Shown: positions 1-6,171, counted from the stretch's first letter. The stretch is 6,350 nt of DNA from an uncultured Caryophanales bacterium (GCA_937885165.1 CAKZZJ010000013.1:1-6350); one strand, 5' to 3'. Notes: generated by a model not told the origin, from the letters alone. Made by a program: numbers and translations.

Positions 1-597
1 ATTTAATAATTTATATTTTTCTTTTAAATTTTTATTATGTTCATCCCAGTTTTTTATTGGATTACCATACATTCTTGTTGTCTTAAGTATTGCATCCCAC
101 AATAACTCTACTGCTTTATTTTCTCTTTCATTAGGGAATACTTTTTTGGCCCATTTTTTGGAAGGTATACCAGCGATAGTCCACTGATATTTGTTATCCA
201 TCTGATCGCTATATTTTTTGTAGATTGGTCCAGTTATTTTTCTTATTTTAGTCGCTTTTTCTTGATTAACTTTGTTAAAGGCATCTGGATCATCAGATGT
301 TATATAAATATGGGCAGGAAGCTTATTTACTTTATCTTCAAGCTTCTTTATCTCCCAATCCTCAAGTTTAGATAAAGTATCAACACTTGCATATTTATAA
401 TTAAGGATACTTATTTCGCTGCTTCTCCATTCAACAGTAACTTTTCTTGCTTTAGCCTTATACGCTTCTTCTACAACATATTTGATGAAATATTCATCAG
501 AAACATTCGCTTCTATTATAACATCTTGTCCTTTTTGAACATTAGCACCTTTTCTTACAATAAGCTTTGCATAATTTTTTAATGTGGTTTTATTCAT
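1..597 (-). CDS. ampS: M29-family aminopeptidase (AmpS/PepS type), C-terminus cut by the window edge
   Basis: The N-terminal 199 residues of a cytoplasmic metallo-aminopeptidase of family M29, which removes N-terminal residues from peptides. The reading frame is open from the ATG to position 1 with no stop. Family-like stretches are visible: NYAKLIVRKGANVQKGQ at residues 8-24, VVEEAYKAKARKVTVEW at 41-57, and QWTIAGIPSKKWAKKVFP at 138-155, which resembles the conserved 'W..A..PS..WA..VFP' block of AmpS/PepS. Full-length members are about 410 residues, so roughly half is missing. The metal-binding Glu and His residues of the family lie in the missing half, so activity cannot be judged here. The ATG overlaps the pepP stop as ATGA, and a GGAG lies 9 nt upstream inside pepP, so the gene is almost certainly translated with pepP. 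It is absent from a simple complete-ORF list only because it has no stop in the window. The symbol could equally be pepS; specificity is not predictable. Confidence 0.88.
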   Translation of the reverse strand, partial: MNKTTLKNYAKLIVRKGANVQKGQDVIIEANVSDEYFIKYVVEEAYKAKARKVTVEWRSSEISILNYKYASVDTLSKLEDWEIKKLEDKVNKLPAHIYITSDDPDAFNKVNQEKATKIRKITGPIYKKYSDQMDNKYQWTIAGIPSKKWAKKVFPNERENKAVELLWDAILKTTRMYGNPIKNWDEHNKNLKEKYKLLN

Positions 598-1829
598 TTT
601 CGGTGACTCCTAATAAATTCTTCTATTTCATCAGGTTCTTTAATAATTTCTTTGCTTAACCATTCAGCACCATCCTCAGTAATTAAAATATCATCTTCAA
701 TTCTGATTCCAATACCTTCTTCTTTAATATATAATCCTGGTTCATTAGATATTATTGAACCTGGCTTAAGTGGTGTGTAATCACATAAATCATGGCAATC
801 AAGGCCGATATGATGGCTTACCCCGTGATAATAATATTTTGATACTTCACTATCTTCTTTAATCAAGCCAATTTTCTTAAGTTCTACTTGGAAATATTTA
901 ACCAATGTTTCCTGTAAATCCCTTGTTGTTACTCCTGGCTTTGCTGTATTAAATACCAACTTTTGACCATTTAATACTATGTTATAAATCTGTTTTTGAC
1001 GAGGAGTATATTTACCATTAACAGGGAATGTTCTTGATATATCAGAACAATACATATCTACACTTGATCCCAAATCAAATAAAATTAAATCCCCATTTTT
1101 AGCCAAATCCTTATTTTCCATATAATGAAGGCAAGTTGCGTTAAGACCACTTGCGGCAATAGTAGGGAATGCATAACCTGTTGCACCAAAATATTTAATT
1201 GCCTGATCAAAATATGATTCAAGCTGGTATTCATACATTTCTCCAATATGAGATAATATATTTTCAAGGCCCTTATTTGTGATAGATATAGCTTTTCTCA
1301 TCACATCTATTTCTTCAGGCTGTTTGATAGTTCTTGCATGCTGGAATAATAATCTACCATTATAAATCATTACCCATGGCTTTCTTTCTTTTATTTTATT
1401 TGCGAAAAGATGTTCACTATCAAGTTCATCTGTAGCACCCAGTGTAACTAAATCTAGATATAAAATACTAATAGTATCAAGAATCCTGTCTAATTCAACA
1501 TTTAATTTTGACAAATAAGAAACATCTTCTATTCCGCTTCTTTTTATAACCTCTTCTTTAGAAAGTGGAGCGCCAACCCATTTTGCCTTATATTCATCAT
1601 AAGGATTAATATAAATTTTTTCACTTATTTTACCATTTATTTTTGAAAGTACGACAACATTTTCAAATTCCATTACACCACTTACAAAAAAATAATTCCT
1701 ATTGATGTTATAAGACTGTTTGAATATATCATCATTTCCTTCTTTTCTTGATGTAATGACAAATACTGAATTATCAACCATTTGATCAGTTATCTTTTTT
1801 CTATTATTTTTAAAAACATATGCATCCAT
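594..1829 (-). CDS. pepP: Xaa-Pro aminopeptidase (aminopeptidase P), family M24B
   Basis: A cytoplasmic dinuclear-metal (usually Mn) exopeptidase that releases the N-terminal residue when proline is second. The 411-aa product has an aminopeptidase-P N-terminal domain (about residues 1-130) and a pita-bread M24 catalytic domain (about 165-395). All five metal ligands are visible: Asp252 in LFDLGSS, Asp263 in CSDISRTF, His339 in HGVSHHIG, Glu363 in SNEPGLYI and Glu378 in RIEDDILIT. The auxiliary His235 (CLHYMEN) and His346 (LDCHD) are also present. Length is close to the roughly 440 aa of E. coli PepP; the loop between Glu363 and Glu378 is shorter. Start choice: an in-frame ATG also exists at 1847, adding MKGILD, but it has no Shine-Dalgarno, whereas the ATG at 1829 has AAAGGA 9 nt upstream. 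The first gene of its unit, it overlaps the M29 gene by ATGA and diverges from the GH2 gene. An Xaa-Pro dipeptidase (pepQ) is the main alternative name; the AMP_N domain and the motif set favour pepP. Confidence 0.92.
   Translation of the reverse strand: MDAYVFKNNRKKITDQMVDNSVFVITSRKEGNDDIFKQSYNINRNYFFVSGVMEFENVVVLSKINGKISEKIYINPYDEYKAKWVGAPLSKEEVIKRSGIEDVSYLSKLNVELDRILDTISILYLDLVTLGATDELDSEHLFANKIKERKPWVMIYNGRLLFQHARTIKQPEEIDVMRKAISITNKGLENILSHIGEMYEYQLESYFDQAIKYFGATGYAFPTIAASGLNATCLHYMENKDLAKNGDLILFDLGSSVDMYCSDISRTFPVNGKYTPRQKQIYNIVLNGQKLVFNTAKPGVTTRDLQETLVKYFQVELKKIGLIKEDSEVSKYYYHGVSHHIGLDCHDLCDYTPLKPGSIISNEPGLYIKEEGIGIRIEDDILITEDGAEWLSKEIIKEPDEIEEFIRSHRK
607..612 (-). promoter_or_regulatory. 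Ribosome binding site of the M29 aminopeptidase, inside pepP
   Basis: Minus-strand TAGGAG, with the GGAG core 9 nt before the ATG at 597. It lies in the last codons of pepP (the Ile-Arg-Ser stretch). It supports the ATG chosen for the downstream gene and independent or coupled re-initiation after pepP. Confidence 0.7.
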
Positions 1830-1838
1830 ATCTAAAAT

Positions 1839-1844
1839 TCCTTT
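1839..1844 (-). promoter_or_regulatory. Ribosome binding site that decides the pepP start
   Basis: Minus-strand AAAGGA lies 9 nt before the ATG at 1829. It falls within the extra codons that would be translated if the upstream ATG at 1847 were used. No purine-rich site precedes that upstream ATG; only AT-rich sequence such as GTAAATAACTA is seen. This favours the shorter 411-aa protein. Confidence 0.65.
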
Positions 1845-1869
1845 CATTAGTTATTTACAATTGAAGTTT

Positions 1870-1899
1870 ATTTTAACATAAAATAAGATATAATGCTAA
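1870..1899 (-). promoter_or_regulatory. Candidate sigma-A-type promoter for pepP and the M29 gene
   Basis: On the minus strand, -35 TTAGCA (1894-1899, 4 of 6 to consensus) is followed after 18 nt by -10 TAAAAT (1870-1875). The -10 carries an extended TG one base upstream (TGtTAAAAT). Transcription would start near 1863, giving a leader of about 34 nt to the ATG at 1829, with the AAAGGA site in between. The spacer is so AT-rich that other -10-like hexamers exist, including a TATAAT on the opposite strand at 1889-1894, so this is a best guess. Confidence 0.4.
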
Positions 1900-1952
1900 T
1901 ATTTTAATTCATAACAACAATTTTTTTTGTAATTTCATTCATAAAGATATAA

Positions 1953-1968
1953 ATATTTTTAAAAATAT
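1953..1968. repeat. Perfect 16-bp AT palindrome upstream of the GH2 gene
   Basis: ATATTTTTAAAAATAT reads identically on both strands and ends 26 bp before the GH2 ATG. It lies just upstream of a possible extended -10 (TGaTAAAAT, 1968-1976). It could be an operator for a regulator of the sugar hydrolase, or simply a chance product of a spacer that is almost all A and T. No -35 of good quality was found for the plus strand, so the GH2 promoter is left unassigned. Confidence 0.3.
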
Positions 1969-1983
1969 GATAAAATTACTGAT

Positions 1984-1989
1984 GGTGAT
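1984..1989 (+). promoter_or_regulatory. Ribosome binding site of the GH2 gene
   Basis: GGTGAT, complementary to the AUCACC of the 16S rRNA 3' end, lies 5 nt before the ATG at 1995. This supports that start; the usual GGAGG core is not present. Confidence 0.6.
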
Positions 1990-1994
1990 TTTAA

Positions 1995-4316
1995 ATGATA
2001 GAAAGAATTTATATTAATAATGACTGGTTATTTACTAATGATAAAAAAGAAAAAGAAATTGTAGATATACCACATACTGTAAAGGAAATACCTTTTAACT
2101 ATTTTGATCAGGAAATTTATCAGTTTATTTCAAGTTATGAAAAAGAAATAAATTTAAATAAATACCTTGATAAAAATATTTTTTTAACATTTGAAGGTGT
2201 TGCACATAAAGCAACAATATTTTTAAATGATAAAGAAATACTTGTTCATGAAGGCGGATATGATAAATTCAGTATCAATATAAAGGACTATCTAAAAAAA
2301 GGAAACAATAAATTAAAAGTCTTTGTAGATTCAAATGAAGATTTAAATATCCCACCATTTGGCAAAGTTGTAGATTACCTTACATATGGCGGTATATATA
2401 GAGATGTATATCTTGATGTATTTAATGATAATTATATTAAAGATGTCTTTGTTATGCCAAAACATAATGATAACTGGAATATTGATTTAAATGTTGAATT
2501 AACAAGCCCCTTAAATTATGAAGTAATCATCAAATATGAAGATGAAGTCATTCATAAAGAAAAAGTAAATAATAAAGACTTGATATCTAAAATAAATATA
2601 GGATTTAAGGATCCTAAATTATGGGATATAAATAATCCTAATTTATATGAGCTTGTTGTTAATTTATTAGAAGACGATAAGATTATTGATACTTATAAAG
2701 ATAAATTTGGTTTAAGAGTAGTAAAATTCAAAACTGATGGTTTTTATCTAAATGATAAGAAAATAAAAATAGTTGGCTTAAATAGGCATCAGTCTTATCC
2801 ATATGTCGGCTACGCTATGCCAGAAGGAATTCAAAGGGAAGATGCTAGAATTTTAAAATATGAACTTGGTGTAAATGCAGTAAGAACATCACATTATATG
2901 CAGTCACAGTATTTCATAGATGAGTGCGACAAAATAGGTCTTATGGTATTTACTGAGTCACCAGGATGGCAATATGTCGGTGATGATAAATGGAAATCAC
3001 TAGCCCTTGAATTTATGAGAAAAATGGTAGTTGATTATAGAAATCACCCATCAATTATTCTTTGGGGTGCAAGAATCAACGAATCAAGAGATGACCATGA
3101 TTTTTATTTAAAGAGCAATGAAATGATTCATAAACTTGACCCAACAAGACAAACAGGCGGAGTAAGATGCTATAAGAAGGGCGAAGAGCTTGAAGATGTA
3201 TATACATATAATGATTTCATTCCTGAAAATCAGGGTGGCGGTCTAGAAAAGAAAAAAGATGTTGTAACAAATATAAATATTCCTTATTTTATATCTGAAT
3301 ATAATGGTCACATGTATCCTACAAAATCATATGATGATGAACTTCATTTAGAACATCAGGCCAAAAATATCGCAAGAGGATTAGATAAAATGTATGACAG
3401 CGATGATATTTTAGGTTTATTTTCTTGGTGTATGTTTGATTACAATACACATAAAGATTTTGGTAGCGGAGATAAAATATGTTATCACGGCGTAATGGAT
3501 ATGTTTAGGAATAAAAAACCAGCTGGATATTTATATTCATCAATAAATGATGTTGATACATTATATGTAACATCAAATATGAATCATGGTAATTATCCAG
3601 GCGGAAATATTTTTGAATCATTGGTATTTACCAATGCTGATTCTGTTAAAATATATAAAAATAATGAATTGATAAGAGAATATTATCATACTGATACCGA
3701 TTATAAAAATCTTCCTAACGCACCAATTAAAGTTGATGATTTTGTAGGTGATTTATTAATTACCAAAGAAGGCTACAGCAAAAAAGAATCAGATGATATG
3801 AAATTGGTCCTTAAGGCAACATTGTTATATGGTGCCAAAATGCCTTTTAAATATAAATTAAAATATTTAAAACTAATTTTATTCCATCATGTTACATATG
3901 AACTTGGTTATGAACTTTATGGTAAATATATAGGTGGATGGGGAGATAAAGAAACAATTTATTCATTTGAAGCAATAAAGGATAATAAAGTTGTAAAAAA
4001 AGTAACACTAGGTGATGCTAAAAAATTACATATTGATGCTAGGCCTTTTAGAACAACATTATCTGAAAAATCAACATATGATGCAGTATCTATAAGAATA
4101 AGAGTTCTTGACCAAAATAATAATCAGGCACTATATTATCAGGAACCATTCACATTAAGTACTTCTGGGCCAATAAAAATTATCGGTCCTAGCTTATTAT
4201 CTTTTAAAGGTGGTATGCTTGGAACATATATAAGAACAACAGGTATAAAAGGCAAAGCCTCTTTATCAATTAAAACTGAATTTGAAGAAAAAACAATTGA
4301 TTTTGAGGTAAAATAA
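1995..4316 (+). CDS. Glycoside hydrolase family 2 enzyme, beta-galactosidase/beta-glucuronidase-like
   Basis: A 773-aa retaining exo-glycosidase of family GH2. No signal peptide or membrane segment is visible, so it should act in the cytoplasm on imported oligosaccharides or glycosides. Domain order: jelly-roll sugar-binding domain (about 1-145), immunoglobulin-like domain (about 146-242), TIM barrel (about 243-520), then C-terminal beta domains (about 520-773). The barrel opens with the family signature around GFYLNDKKIKIVGLNRHQ (249-266) and VRTSHY (296-301). The acid/base is Glu363 in HPSIILWGARINES (351-364). The nucleophile is Glu435 in PYFISEYNGHM (430-440). Both are intact, so an active enzyme is expected. 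The WGxRINES form, the following DDHDFY and DPTRQTGGVR (382-391) are unlike LacZ's WSLGNE and point to a distinct GH2 subgroup whose substrate I cannot name. No sugar transporter or regulator is in view. It diverges from pepP, and mscL follows after 66 bp with no convincing terminator between them. Confidence 0.93.
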   Translation: MIERIYINNDWLFTNDKKEKEIVDIPHTVKEIPFNYFDQEIYQFISSYEKEINLNKYLDKNIFLTFEGVAHKATIFLNDKEILVHEGGYDKFSINIKDYLKKGNNKLKVFVDSNEDLNIPPFGKVVDYLTYGGIYRDVYLDVFNDNYIKDVFVMPKHNDNWNIDLNVELTSPLNYEVIIKYEDEVIHKEKVNNKDLISKINIGFKDPKLWDINNPNLYELVVNLLEDDKIIDTYKDKFGLRVVKFKTDGFYLNDKKIKIVGLNRHQSYPYVGYAMPEGIQREDARILKYELGVNAVRTSHYMQSQYFIDECDKIGLMVFTESPGWQYVGDDKWKSLALEFMRKMVVDYRNHPSIILWGARINESRDDHDFYLKSNEMIHKLDPTRQTGGVRCYKKGEELEDVYTYNDFIPENQGGGLEKKKDVVTNINIPYFISEYNGHMYPTKSYDDELHLEHQAKNIARGLDKMYDSDDILGLFSWCMFDYNTHKDFGSGDKICYHGVMDMFRNKKPAGYLYSSINDVDTLYVTSNMNHGNYPGGNIFESLVFTNADSVKIYKNNELIREYYHTDTDYKNLPNAPIKVDDFVGDLLITKEGYSKKESDDMKLVLKATLLYGAKMPFKYKLKYLKLILFHHVTYELGYELYGKYIGGWGDKETIYSFEAIKDNKVVKKVTLGDAKKLHIDARPFRTTLSEKSTYDAVSIRIRVLDQNNNQALYYQEPFTLSTSGPIKIIGPSLLSFKGGMLGTYIRTTGIKGKASLSIKTEFEEKTIDFEVK

Positions 4317-4324
4317 ATTTTTTA

Positions 4325-4353
4325 TTTAAAAATTAATAAATTTGTTTTATAAT
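4325..4353 (+). promoter_or_regulatory. Candidate promoter of mscL
   Basis: A perfect -10 TATAAT (4348-4353) is preceded at 17 nt by TTTAAA (4325-4330), which matches 4 of 6 positions of the -35 consensus. Transcription would start near 4360, just ahead of the strong ribosome binding site. This suggests that mscL is transcribed independently of the GH2 gene, though read-through from it is also possible. Confidence 0.55.
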
Positions 4354-4364
4354 TAGTTTCGTGG

Positions 4365-4372
4365 AAAGGAGG
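4365..4372 (+). promoter_or_regulatory. Strong Shine-Dalgarno deciding the TTG start of mscL
   Basis: AAAGGAGG, a full-length match to the anti-Shine-Dalgarno, lies 10 nt before the TTG at 4383. The first downstream in-frame ATG (codon 20) falls inside the first membrane helix and would remove the conserved N-terminal amphipathic helix. The TTG start is therefore well supported. Confidence 0.85.
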
Positions 4373-4382
4373 ATTATAAAAG

Positions 4383-4934
4383 TTGAAAAAATTTTTTAAA
4401 GAGTTTAAAGATTTCATCACTAAAGGCAACATTTTAGATATGGCTATTGGTATCATTATTGGTGGTGCGTTCAGTGCTGTTGTTACTGCACTTGCCAACA
4501 AAATTTTAATGCCAATCATCAATGCTGTATTATCATATATTACTAATGGTCAAGGTTTATACACTATTCTTTTCCATTCACAATTAGCTTCTGATGCTGA
4601 AATCGCTGCCGCTACTGAAACAGGAACAGCTTTAACAATAGGACCAGATAATTTATATTATACTAGATTATTCTATATTGACTGGAGTGCATTTTTTGAA
4701 GCAATCATTAACTTCATCTTCATAGCCTTAACATTATTTATCATTCTTAAGGTTGTTCAATATGTAGCTAAAAAACAAGCCGAACTTAAAGCAAGACTTG
4801 AAAAATCACATGAAGGAAATGCTGAAGCTGAACCTGAACCAGCACCAGAACCTGAAGAGCCAAAGGTTGATCCAGTTGTAGCACTTCTAGAAGAAATTAG
4901 GGATGAATTAAAATCCAAAGAAGAGAAAAAATAA
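4383..4934 (+). CDS. mscL: Large-conductance mechanosensitive channel MscL
   Basis: A homopentameric inner-membrane channel that opens under high membrane tension and releases solutes during hypo-osmotic shock. The 183-aa product has the family layout. An N-terminal amphipathic helix (FFKEFKDFITKGN, 4-16) is followed by TM1 with the pore-lining LDMAIGIIIGGAFSAVV (18-34) and KILMP (40-44). Then come an extracellular loop (about 50-101), TM2 (about 102-127) and a C-terminal helix VVALLEEIRDELK (165-177) resembling the E. coli bundle LLTEIRDLLKE. It is longer than the 136-aa E. coli protein for two reasons: the loop is about twice as long, and an acidic proline-rich linker (AEAEPEPAPEPEEP, 147-160) joins TM2 to the C-terminal helix. 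The TTG start is fixed by AAAGGAGG. The gene has an apparent promoter of its own and ends in an intrinsic terminator, so it is probably monocistronic or the distal gene after the GH2 gene. Confidence 0.96.
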   Translation: MKKFFKEFKDFITKGNILDMAIGIIIGGAFSAVVTALANKILMPIINAVLSYITNGQGLYTILFHSQLASDAEIAAATETGTALTIGPDNLYYTRLFYIDWSAFFEAIINFIFIALTLFIILKVVQYVAKKQAELKARLEKSHEGNAEAEPEPAPEPEEPKVDPVVALLEEIRDELKSKEEKK

Positions 4935-4958
4935 AATATTTTATGTTTTCTTTAATTT

Positions 4959-4991
4959 GAGTTATGAAAATATTTTCGTAACTCTTTTTTT
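4959..4991 (+). terminator. Intrinsic terminator of mscL
   Basis: A hairpin with outer arms GAGTTA (4959-4964) and TAACTC (4979-4984), a T-G wobble pair, and inner arms GAAAA (4966-4970) and TTTTC (4973-4977) is followed directly by seven T (4985-4991). It lies 25 nt after the mscL stop. The opposite strand has no T tract after the hairpin, so it serves the plus strand only. Confidence 0.88.
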
Positions 4992-5012
4992 ATCCAGTTT
5001 CAAATTTTTAGT

Positions 5013-5059
5013 AAAATAAAACAGGTCAATATGGATTTTTATATCTTTATCAACCTGTT
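5013..5059 (-). terminator. Intrinsic terminator of the tdk-tadA unit, overlapping the tadA stop codon
   Basis: In the minus-strand transcript, AACAGGT (5059-5053) pairs with ACCTGTT (5026-5020). The stem continues through two G-U wobbles and three A-U pairs to 12 bp, closing a 16-nt loop. A U-rich run, TTTTATTTT (5021-5013), follows. Two bases of the tadA TAA stop are part of the stem. On the plus strand the two wobble positions become C-A mismatches and no T tract follows, so the hairpin is specific to the minus strand. Confidence 0.75.
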
Positions 5060-5546
5060 ATATATCTTTATTATAATTGGAATTTATATTTTTTTCTTCT
5101 CTTAAATTTTTAAAAAATCCTTTTATCATATTTCTAGATTCTTCACTTAAAATTTCACCTTTAATATTAATTTTATGGTTGAAATTATAATCTTTAATAT
5201 TTAAAAAGCTTTCTACAGATCCATATCTTAAGTCTTTAGCAGCATATATTAATTCTGGTATTCTTGCGGAAATAATCGCACCCATGCACATTATACATGG
5301 CTCTAGTGTTACATAGATTTTAGTATCATTAAGTCGATAATTTCCTATCTTTTTTGATGCCTTGTTTATAGCTATTATTTCTGCATGGGCAAGTGCGTTA
5401 CCTAAAGTTTCTTTTTTATTATATCCTCTAGCGATAATCTTATCATCCTTAACAATTACTGCGCCAACAGGAATCTCATTTAAAAGAAGCGCCTTTTTTG
5501 CTTCCTTCAGCGCTTCTTTCATAAAATATTCATCACTTTTTTTCAT
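5058..5546 (-). CDS. tadA: tRNA-specific adenosine deaminase TadA
   Basis: A cytoplasmic zinc enzyme that deaminates adenosine 34 of tRNA-Arg(ACG) to inosine, allowing one tRNA to read several CGN codons; it normally acts as a homodimer. The 162-aa product is of usual TadA size. The family motifs are intact: NEIPVGAVIV (23-32), the zinc and proton-shuttle motif HAE (His54, Glu56), and PCIMC (Cys84, Cys87), followed by MGAIISARIPELIYAAKD (88-105). The early helix DEYFMKEALKEAKKA is typical for the N-terminus and supports the ATG at 5546. That start lies within the end of tdk (14 bp overlap) and has no recognisable Shine-Dalgarno, so expression probably depends on coupling to tdk translation. 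The last dozen residues are lysine/asparagine-rich and probably disordered. The order and spacing of HAE and PCxxC plus the GAI..ARI stretch favour TadA over cytosine or guanine deaminases. Confidence 0.95.
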   Translation of the reverse strand: MKKSDEYFMKEALKEAKKALLLNEIPVGAVIVKDDKIIARGYNKKETLGNALAHAEIIAINKASKKIGNYRLNDTKIYVTLEPCIMCMGAIISARIPELIYAAKDLRYGSVESFLNIKDYNFNHKINIKGEILSEESRNMIKGFFKNLREEKNINSNYNKDI

Positions 5547-6123
5547 TTTTTAAGACTGTATGACAATTTCTGCATCTTGCTTCATATGATTCTTTTTCAC
5601 CAACAAGTATTATCGGATCATCATAACAAGCAGGTTCCCCATCAATAATTCTTTGAGTTTTAGTAGCCAGTGCACCACAACACGAACAAATAGCAGTAAG
5701 CTTAGTTACATCTTCGCTTATTGCTAAAATAGGTCCTATAACTCCGAATGGTTCTCCTCTAAAATCTGTATCAAGTCCAGCACAAATTACACGATATCCT
5801 TGATCTGCTAAATCCTTAAGATAACCAACTAAGGAACTATCAAAAAATTGTACTTCATCTATTACAATAGCCTGAGTATTTTTCTTTAAATGTCTTTTTA
5901 TTTCACTGCCATGTTCAATATTTATAGCCTGTAAAGCTTTTTTATTGTGTGATACTATTTCACCAATTGAATATCTATCATCAATTGATGGCTTGAAAAT
6001 CAGATAGTTTTTATGAGCATAATCCATTCTCTTGACTCTTCTGATTAATTCTTCAGTTTTACCAGCGAACATTGGGCCAACTATAGCTTCAACCCAGCCT
6101 TTTTGATTTTCATAATAATTCAT
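5533..6123 (-). CDS. tdk: Thymidine kinase (type II)
   Basis: Phosphorylates thymidine to dTMP with ATP in the pyrimidine salvage pathway; type II enzymes are cytoplasmic tetramers inhibited by dTTP. The 196-aa product is of normal family length. Visible motifs are the P-loop GPMFAGKT (16-23), Walker B with catalytic Glu90 in VIDEVQFF (87-94), and CAGLDTDFRGEPFG (114-127). A structural zinc site is formed by Cys146 and Cys149 (ICSCCG) with Cys184 and Cys187 (CRNC). The nucleoside-binding lasso near SYEARCRNCH is also present. GGAGGG lies 5 nt before the ATG. The stop is a tandem TGA TGA, which shows TGA terminates in this organism; the tadA start overlaps the coding end. It follows rpmE after 48 bp, an order shared with Bacillus subtilis (rpmE-tdk), but prfA, which usually comes next there, is replaced by tadA. 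Confidence 0.97.
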   Translation of the reverse strand: MNYYENQKGWVEAIVGPMFAGKTEELIRRVKRMDYAHKNYLIFKPSIDDRYSIGEIVSHNKKALQAINIEHGSEIKRHLKKNTQAIVIDEVQFFDSSLVGYLKDLADQGYRVICAGLDTDFRGEPFGVIGPILAISEDVTKLTAICSCCGALATKTQRIIDGEPACYDDPIILVGEKESYEARCRNCHTVLKNEKK

Positions 6124-6128
6124 ACAAA

Positions 6129-6134
6129 CCCTCC
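6129..6134 (-). promoter_or_regulatory. Ribosome binding site of tdk
   Basis: Minus-strand GGAGGG lies 5 nt before the tdk ATG at 6123 and only 6 nt after the T tract of the preceding terminator. It confirms the ATG. It also means a transcript that reads through the terminator carries the site immediately behind the hairpin. Confidence 0.8.
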
Positions 6135-6140
6135 GTTTAT

Positions 6141-6164
6141 AAAAAAAATAGGCTCAACTGAGCC
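6141..6164 (-). terminator. Intrinsic terminator between rpmE and tdk
   Basis: A near-perfect palindrome GGCTCAACTGAGCC (6151-6164) forms a GC-rich stem with a tiny loop. In the minus direction it is followed by TA and eight T (6148-6141). It starts 7 nt after the rpmE stop and should end most rpmE transcripts. No convincing promoter was found between it and tdk, so tdk-tadA probably rely on read-through or on a promoter inside rpmE. The plus strand also has TATTTTT after the stem, but no plus-strand gene arrives there. Confidence 0.85.
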
Positions 6165-6171
6165 AATATTT

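Noticed and set aside
1085..1267. 60-aa minus-strand reading frame inside pepP
   Set aside because: It lies wholly within the conserved catalytic part of pepP in another frame, has no family resemblance and no ribosome binding site of its own.
1889..1894. Perfect TATAAT on the plus strand as a promoter for the GH2 gene
   Set aside because: No usable -35 lies at 15-19 nt (the sequence there is GTTTAT-like), and the nearest TTGAAG is 22 nt away. In so AT-rich a spacer this hexamer is expected by chance.
4314..4340. Possible terminator between the GH2 gene and mscL
   Set aside because: Only short AT complementarity (AAATAA with TTATTT) is seen, with no stable stem, so I did not call one.
4322..4522. 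66-aa minus-strand reading frame opposite the start of mscL
   Set aside because: It is antisense to the mscL promoter and TM1. Its hydrophobic composition is a by-product of the complementary strand of a membrane segment.
4931..4944. AT palindrome ATAAAATATTTTAT at the mscL stop as a terminator
   Set aside because: The stem is purely A and T and has no uninterrupted T tract after it. The GC-containing hairpin at 4959-4991 is a far better terminator.
5362..5553. 63-aa plus-strand reading frame opposite tadA
   Set aside because: It is antisense to the well-supported tadA N-terminus, and has no ribosome binding site or promoter.
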